Assembly: GCF_011386835.1 (NCBI RefSeq)
Contig: NC_088809.1
Location: forward strand, 4,969,001-5,033,000
Length of the DNA: 64,000 nucleotides
DNA from: Chrysemys picta bellii
Taxonomy: Eukaryota; Chordata; Testudines; Emydidae
Direction: 5' to 3'
A program made the position numbers and the translations under genes. How positions within the stretch are numbered: position 1 is the stretch's first letter; every line of letters begins with the position of its first letter. Below are positions 61,687 to 64,000 of this stretch, piece after piece. The notes beneath the pieces are model-generated. The model was not told the origin of the DNA and made no database searches. It saw nothing but the letters and a program-made list of their open reading frames with translations.

Positions 61687-61776
61687 GAACACGCTTTTGA
61701 GAGCAGCCAGAAGTATAAAGAAGGCAAATACATCATCGAACTAGCTCACATGATCAAGGATAATGGCTGGGATTGA
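33100..61776 (+). CDS. YPEL2: YPEL2, yippee-like zinc-binding protein 2 (complete coding region, four coding exons)
   Basis: Joined 33100-33216, 59766-59809, 60632-60740 and 61687-61776 (360 nt), this encodes 119 residues plus TGA, the usual length for vertebrate YPEL1-4. The yippee domain fills almost the whole protein. Paired cysteines C23/C26 and C79/C82 give the family spacing C-X2-C-X52-C-X2-C, the zinc site. The family blocks GRAYLF (46-51), [10 protein letters not shown] (70-79) and LGWKYE (86-91) are intact. From memory of the paralogues, Arg6, Ser16, Tyr105 and Asp119 match YPEL2, whereas YPEL1 has Lys, Asn, Phe and Glu. All introns are GT-AG and junction phases agree. Family members are small nuclear, centrosomal or nucleolar proteins tied to cell division and stress. 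The fold is related to cereblon- and Mis18-type beta-tent domains, and the biochemical role is unsettled. In human the neighbours are GDPD1 upstream and DHX40 downstream; neither coding region is visible here. Confidence 0.96.
33460..33735. mobile_element. hAT-type MITE (GGTTCCCAAACT family), copy A
   Basis: The left end AGGTTCCCAAACTCTGG and right end ATGTTTGAGTGGCCCCTG are degenerate inverted repeats. The flanks CTTCAGGG and CTTTAAGG match at 6 of 8 positions, consistent with an old 8-bp hAT duplication. The GTGGAGCACTTGCTGGTG block is shared with the copy at 61107. Confidence 0.7.
33974..33993. repeat. Poly-A tract
   Basis: A run of about 19 A follows a segment with hAT-like TTCTCATACTCTGG sequence (33917-33930). 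It may be the remains of a further MITE. Confidence 0.6.
34440..34870 (+). pseudogene. L2-like LINE reverse-transcriptase remnant
   Basis: Conceptual translation around 34598-34820 gives [19 protein letters not shown], then a block in the position of the usual LHWLPV, and a [13 protein letters not shown] end. This order matches the C-terminal thumb region of L2-type LINEs (LDYCNA...LQ.VQNAAARL). Several substitutions and stops show an old dead copy. The exact clade is uncertain. Confidence 0.5.
35237..35455 (+). mobile_element. MIR-type CORE-SINE
   Basis: CTAATGGTTAGAGCACCGGA (box A region), GGTTCAAACTCCGG (box B), GTGACCTGAGGCAAATCCC and TGTAAGATGGGGGTAGTAAC occur in order. This is the best-preserved MIR promoter region in the window. 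Confidence 0.8.
35500..35656. mobile_element. Short inverted-dimer retroelement, Penelope-associated type (copy 2)
   Basis: It has the same left edge (AAAAAGAACAGGAGTAC) and the same tail (GATACAGACTAACACGGC...GCTACTCTGAAAC) as copy 1. A perfect 13-bp duplication CTTCCTTTTCCAT flanks it (35487-35499 and 35657-35669). Both arms have internal deletions, which removed the stem II half of the plus-arm hammerhead and most of the minus arm's distal part. Confidence 0.8.
36650..36745 (-). mobile_element. MIR-type SINE 3' fragment, minus orientation
   Basis: TTGCAGTAGCACCTCGGAGG and CCCATTGTGCTAGGTGCAGT with ACAAACACAGAGAAC are the reverse of the turtle MIR 3' tail, seen in plus orientation at 38.92 kb. 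Confidence 0.65.
36779..37560 (+). mobile_element. Possible solo LTR-like repeat
   Basis: It opens TGTGACAGATG and carries a TTAAGAATAAATGTGCTTGC polyadenylation-type block near 37350, followed by GTGTGGTAAC. It reads like a long terminal repeat with a TG start and internal AATAAA. No paired LTR or internal gene is present, and the right edge is not defined. I recognise it only loosely. Confidence 0.3.
38719..38985 (+). mobile_element. MIR-type CORE-SINE with long 3' tail
   Basis: GGTTAAGGCAATGGACTGGG, GCCTGGCTCTGCAAC, GGCTTCCCCACCTGTAAAGG and the tail CAGTGGGGCCCCAATCTC with ACTGTAATACAAATAATAAT form a near-full-length copy. Confidence 0.8.
40400..40690 (-). repeat. AT-rich dispersed repeat ending CTGACCAGCTCTAG
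   Basis: It is rich in TTTTGAC/GTCAAAA and AATTTC motifs. Its right end CCTGACCAGCTCTAG is the reverse of TAGAGCTGGC at 60144, which opens a similar A/T-rich element in the opposite orientation. Confidence 0.45.
41939..42060 (-). mobile_element. CR1 LINE 3' fragment
   Basis: ATTGCCACACTGGATCAGAC, ATCTAGTCTAATACCCTGTC and GACAGTGGCCGGCACCAG are the reverse of a CR1 3' UTR variant related to the one at 31.12 kb. Confidence 0.75.
42092..42168. repeat. Small palindromic repeat
   Basis: TCCAAAGGCCATTGAAGTGA and ATTGGCTTCAGTAGGCTTTG are imperfect reverse complements around GGGAGTCTTTCT. It belongs to the same class as 18.4 and 29.13 kb. Confidence 0.55.
42683..43315 (-). mobile_element. CR1 LINE 3' part with RT C-terminal remnant
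   Basis: GAGTCATAGACTTTAAGGGG through TTTGACCACCTGC is the reverse of a common CR1 3' UTR. On the minus strand the frame 42936-43241 contains [19 protein letters not shown], the CR1 RT C-terminal segment (usually DVE.LE.VQRRATKMI). The rest of ORF2 is absent. Confidence 0.8.
45367..45527. mobile_element. MITE inserted beside a MIR
   Basis: Left AAGTTATTCCAGAATAA and right TTATTCTGGAATAATTTT are near-perfect inverted repeats, extending outward to CTCTACACAC and GTGTTGACA. It lies between MIR-like sequences that begin near 45300 and resume near 45530. Confidence 0.75.
45530..45735 (+). mobile_element. MIR-type CORE-SINE
   Basis: CTAGCTCCACTGCTGTCACG, TGTGGCACCTTGGGGAAACC and CTCAGTTTACCTATCTACAG follow MIR order. 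A piece with GACTCCTGGGTTCCGGTCCC lies upstream at 45310-45340, on the other side of the MITE. Confidence 0.65.
46588..46803 (+). mobile_element. MIR-type CORE-SINE with long 3' tail
   Basis: AGATACGGGTTCTGTTCCCA, AGACTGTAAGCTCTTTGGGG and CTGTCTCTCACTGTACTTAT lead to AATAATAATGCC. The 5' part is well preserved and the middle shortened. Confidence 0.75.
46880..47075 (-). mobile_element. MIR-type SINE, minus orientation
   Basis: CTCAGTGTGCTTTACAAACA, CATTTCATTGATGGATAAAT and GGCCAAGGTGACCC are reverse MIR blocks. Confidence 0.6.
48113..48132. repeat. (TG)n microsatellite
   Basis: About 10 TG units. Confidence 0.9.
50713..51000. mobile_element. Decayed MITE-like repeat
   Basis: It starts TTAGGTCACATCTACGCTAC and contains CTGATCTGGTTCTATATG and TAACGTAGACAAAGCAG. 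The CTACGCTAC/TAACGTAGAC pair gives a short inverted repeat. The overall run resembles a turtle dispersed repeat, but the right edge is unclear. Confidence 0.45.
51988..52352 (+). mobile_element. MIR-type CORE-SINE with an internal insertion
   Basis: The 5' part GAACTGAGACACAAGAGCTC and GACTTTGGCAAGTCACATAA and the 3' part CATCTGCAAAATGGGGATG with CAATGGGGCCCTGATCTTAG are separated by about 140 bp. That insert (52085-52225) holds TTAACTCCCACTGAAATCAG, a separate dispersed repeat. Confidence 0.7.
52998..53063. repeat. (TA)33 microsatellite
   Basis: Thirty-three TA units are followed by a short CATATGTGTGTGTG tail. The Tyr-Ile repeat frames on both strands here are translations of this tract, not genes. 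Confidence 0.98.
55167..55241. repeat. Compound (TG)n / (TATC)n microsatellite
   Basis: About 13 TG units are followed by ATCTAT/ATCT units and then the mirror TAGATAGATATA. The end therefore forms a hairpin. Confidence 0.95.
58679..58905. mobile_element. Harbinger-like MITE
   Basis: GGGCAGGTTTACACT at the left and AGTGTAGACCTGGCT at the right are inverted repeats. The interior GGATTTTTCACACCCCTGAG block is typical of a turtle MITE family. The flanking trinucleotides TCA and TGA differ by one base, so a 3-bp duplication is possible but not proven. Confidence 0.75.
59010..59122 (+). mobile_element. MIR-type SINE 3' fragment
   Basis: CGTGTACAGCACATAGCACA, GTGGGGCCCTGGTCCCTGAT and ACAAATAAATAATAGTAAC are the long MIR tail only. 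Confidence 0.7.
59766..59809 (+). CDS. YPEL2: YPEL2 coding exon B (residues 40-53 plus two bases)
   Basis: A 44-nt micro-exon encodes [14 protein letters not shown] and the first two bases of Val54. Its acceptor is TTTTCTTGCCTTTTAG and its donor is GTGAGT. It is too short to stand out as an open frame; it was found from the conserved GRAYLF block. The phase-2 donor pairs with the single leading base of the next exon. Confidence 0.96.
59810..60631 (+). other. YPEL2: YPEL2 intron 3
   Basis: An 822-bp phase-2 intron, GTGAGT to CTCTCAG. It is AT-rich and contains the dispersed A/T repeat at 60143-60480. No other feature is seen. Confidence 0.95.
60143..60480 (+). repeat. AT-rich dispersed repeat opening TAGAGCTGGC
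   Basis: It is rich in AAAATGAAAATTTC-type runs and their complements, so it is self-complementary over short stretches (such as 60270-60350). Its left end mirrors the right end of the repeat at 40400-40690. Confidence 0.5.
60632..60740 (+). CDS. YPEL2: YPEL2 coding exon C (residues 54-90)
   Basis: This 109-nt exon follows a long pyrimidine tract ending in CTCAG. It encodes [17 protein letters not shown] through GWKY, including the second zinc pair C79 and C82 in YCENC. The donor is GTGAGT directly after Tyr90. Its first base completes Val54. Confidence 0.97.
60806..60977 (+). mobile_element. MIR-type CORE-SINE
   Basis: AGGCAGACCACTGAAGTGGG, CTGGGTTCTATTCCTGGCTC, CTCTCTGTGCCTCTG and AGACTGTAAGCTCTTTGTGC are in MIR order. 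It starts about 65 bp after the donor of coding exon C. Confidence 0.8.
61107..61380. mobile_element. hAT-type MITE (GGTTCCCAAACT family), copy B
   Basis: Left ATGGTTCCCAAACTGTG and right AATAGTTTGAGAACCCTG are inverted repeats. The flanks GTTGAACT and GTCTAACA match at 5 of 8 positions. It shares the GTGGAGCACTTGCTGGTG block with copy A and has the same orientation. Confidence 0.7.
61385..61604 (-). mobile_element. MIR-type SINE, minus orientation
   Basis: GAGAGATTAAGGGATTTACC, TGGGACTAGAGTCTAGGATT, GACTCCCAGACCCCTGCTCT and AATCACTAGACTGCAC form a reverse MIR reaching the box A region. About 50 bp separate it from the T32 tract. Confidence 0.7.
61653..61684 (+). repeat. T32 homopolymer forming the acceptor polypyrimidine tract
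   Basis: Thirty-two consecutive T bases run directly into the AG that opens YPEL2's last exon. A short (TG) stretch precedes it. Such a run is expected to vary in length between individuals and in sequencing reads. Confidence 0.95.
61687..61776 (+). CDS. YPEL2: YPEL2 coding exon D (residues 91-119 and stop)
   Basis: It encodes [18 protein letters not shown] through DNGWD, then TGA (61774-61776). Tyr105 and terminal Asp119 are the paralogue-diagnostic positions. The acceptor AG (61685-61686) follows 32 uninterrupted thymidines, an extreme polypyrimidine tract. Confidence 0.97.
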   Translation, partial: EHAFESSQKYKEGKYIIELAHMIKDNGWD

Positions 61777-64000
61777 ATGGGAAGAGCCCAGCCAAACCAG
61801 CGTGTAAGAGAATGCCATCCGACAGAACATTATATCCAAGAGTGAGAGAGTGACCGAACGCTTGGTTCCATGCATTTAGAGGCTCTGCCATTTGGGAACA
61901 TCTTCACACCCTTCTCCATCTTTATTGGTGACTGGCCTCTAAATTTCTGTCTCTCCGTCTCTTTGCTTTTTATCTGTTTGTGAATTGACCCTGGCTGCTT
62001 CTCTCTATGTTCTGGCGTTGGCTAAGAGAATGCACCAAATGCCTGACAGCATTCCATGTTTATGAATGTCAAAGTACAAACTGAAGTTGGCTCTTCGTTG
62101 GCCTTTTATCAGAGGGTCTCAGTGTGGGAGGGAGACCAGAGTTTTGGGCAGGAGGAGAGAAGAAGGGGACGGGGTAGGAGGGGAAGTAAGCAGGAACGAA
62201 ACTGCTTTTCCTTTAAGTCCTGGTAACCAAGGCTTGAAACGATGGACAGAAATATACCTCATGACTGCGTTCTCTCTGAATCTCGAACCTGCTGTTCCAG
62301 AAGCCGAGCTCCAGATTAAGCTGGCTGAGCACAAGTTGTAACCAAAAGCCCCTTGCTAGCTAATTCCTGAAACTGATGTGCAATTCCATCTTTTGATAGG
62401 TTGTTTCATACTATTCACACAGTCGCCTTTTGTGAACTTCTTGTTGTCGAGCTTGATGGCTATAGAGATTCCCCAAGCTCTCTCCTTCTGCTTCTCCCTC
62501 CTCCTGTTTCATAGCGGATGGGCAAACCGTCCCATCAGAGCATGGCTACGACCTCAGCACTGCTGGGGAAACAAAATTCTGATCCTGGGCAACTGAGAGA
62601 GGAGGAGTCAAATCATGTAATGTAGTGGGGCTGATGCTGCAGTTTAGGAGATATGACAGACATGCAAGAACTCGGGCATGTGCTAGGAAAATATGTAGGG
62701 GGAGAAGGCTGTAGGCAAACTCAGAAACATATGATGCCATATTAATTTTCCAATCCTTACTGTGTGCCGTTAGGGCGAATCTGTTTCCCATTGGCAATGT
62801 TATAGCTTGGGATCCAGTCATCCTAATATGTAATGGGAAAATGGCTTTAATAGGATCTTTAAAACTTCAGACTCCAGCCATCATCTCCACTCTTTGAATC
62901 CAGCAGAGATGTGATGGAACAGTTAGTGTCTCTGGTGGCTGTTAATATCATGTTTCATAGGTGGCTATTTCAAGCCCTGATGTATCCCTCCCAACCTCGA
63001 CTCCTGGTATTTTAAAAAACCTGTTTCATACTCTGGAAGACTGAAACTTAGCATCCCCCAAATGGGGTAGCCTCGGAGTTGTAGGGGGAGAAGAGGTTTC
63101 AACATCTAACTGCAGCGGACAAGTCCTACTTTAATTTTTGTAAATTAATTTTTATGGGCCATCTTTGTTGTTGGTGTGGGAGAAAGGGAGAATGTGTATA
63201 AAAGAAGATAGTGTACACATAAATGACAGTGCAAAGCTTCCTCTACAACAGTCCAGTCAGTATCTGGTGCAGAACACAAGCCTATTTAACTGAATTAGTA
63301 TTATCCATCGAGTGAATTCTTCTTGTTTGTGGAATTCTTTCGAAGTAGGTTAATTCTCTGGGGGAAATCCCTCTCAATCCAGGGAGTGAAAAATAATGTG
63401 CAGGGATTCATAGCTCCTTATGAAATTGAACCTTCTGATGATTAGACCCTAATGCCGCCTTTTTTTCCAATATTCAGGTTAGCAGAGTTGAGAGGATTTC
63501 AAAATCACATTTGCTGGTAAGTGGGGAGGTGGGGGGGAGGGAGGAATGCAGAGAGAGAGGCTAGTTAGAAGTTTGATTAGACTTCTATGTTCAGTACCAG
63601 TGCTTAAAACCTGAATAGCTTATGTGAAAAGTGGATGTTTTCTCTTCTGCTCACTAGATGAGTGTGGTGTCCATGGCATCACTGGTAATATTTGGTTATT
63701 ACCCAGAAGTAGGTGACAAGATGGAGACTGAGTGTTACTTCTGGAAGGGATGTACTGAATGCCTTCTTTGGCCATTGTGTTAGGAGGTGGCTTCTGCCTT
63801 CACCCTATCGGAGGTGAATAACAAGACCACTTCATCTTTGACTTCTGCTAGACTCTACTTCCATCATCCTCATTCCCCTCCATCACCGCTACCTTCAACA
63901 AAAAGAATCCCTCAGTACCCATTAGCTTGTTGACTCTGGCATTGGCCTTCTCTTCATTGCCCTTTCCACTCAACGTTTTGTTGGTTTTGGCCAGTAAGGA
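61777..64000 (+). other. YPEL2: YPEL2 3' UTR (partial, continues past the window)
   Basis: Everything after the TGA is taken as 3' UTR because vertebrate YPEL2 messages have a long 3' UTR. I see no AATAAA in these 2.2 kb, no splice-site pair and no recognised repeat family. Frames in it (such as 62066-62341 and 62546-62821) have no recognisable homology and look like chance. The true end is not visible. Confidence 0.6.

Noticed and set aside
62066..62821. Frames of 71-91 codons after YPEL2
   Set aside because: They lie in the 3' UTR, overlap on opposite strands and show no homology.
1..64000. CRISPR arrays, operons, tRNA or rRNA genes, prokaryotic elements
   Set aside because: None is present; GT-AG introns, MIR, CR1 and hAT elements show vertebrate nuclear DNA. 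tRNA-like box A/B matches lie in MIR SINEs.

Overview
This window is vertebrate nuclear DNA, most likely from a turtle (Testudines). Two short palindromic elements (11.4 kb and 35.5 kb) end in the GATACAGACTAACACGGC-type tail that is abundant in turtle genomes. They lie among CR1 LINE fragments, many MIR-type CORE-SINEs, hAT and Harbinger-like MITEs, and microsatellites. Base composition, spliceosomal introns and one small gene spread over about 47 kb all fit a sauropsid chromosome. Species is inferred from repeat signatures only.

The one gene I can establish is YPEL2 (yippee-like 2) on the + strand. It has a TATA/CCAAT/GC-box promoter in a CpG-rich island (about 14.4-15.2 kb), a non-coding first exon ending at 14918, and four coding exons: 33100-33216, 59766-59809, 60632-60740 and 61687-61776. 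These encode 119 residues with every junction in phase. The 3' UTR starts at 61777 and shows no AATAAA before the window ends. The zinc-binding pattern C-X2-C-X52-C-X2-C is intact. The residues I know to separate YPEL2 from YPEL1 (Arg6, Ser16, Tyr105, Asp119) point to YPEL2.

Layout: 1-14.4 kb is upstream flank. It is mostly single-copy in appearance, with two good polyadenylation-signal contexts (about 1.98 and 5.16 kb) that could end the upstream gene, which is GDPD1 in human order; I see no GDPD1 coding sequence. 14.9-32.9 kb is intron 1, with a decayed LINE reverse transcriptase, a hAT element with a perfect target duplication, a Harbinger-like MITE, and a CR1 inserted inside a MIR. 33.2-59.8 kb is intron 2, with an L2-like LINE remnant, two CR1 fragments, several MIRs and MITEs, and a (TA)33 tract. 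Introns 3 and 4 are under 1 kb.

The most interesting signals outside the gene body are two copies of a short inverted-dimer element. Each has a 12-13 bp target duplication, and the repeated arm carries a recognisable but decayed minimal hammerhead-ribozyme fold of the kind linked to Penelope-like retroelements. Also notable are a start-stop uORF (AUGUGA) just inside YPEL2 exon 2, an uninterrupted T32 tract abutting the acceptor of the last exon, and a perfect 28-bp hairpin at 12.9 kb. Most open frames over 60 codons are chance frames or lie in retroelements.
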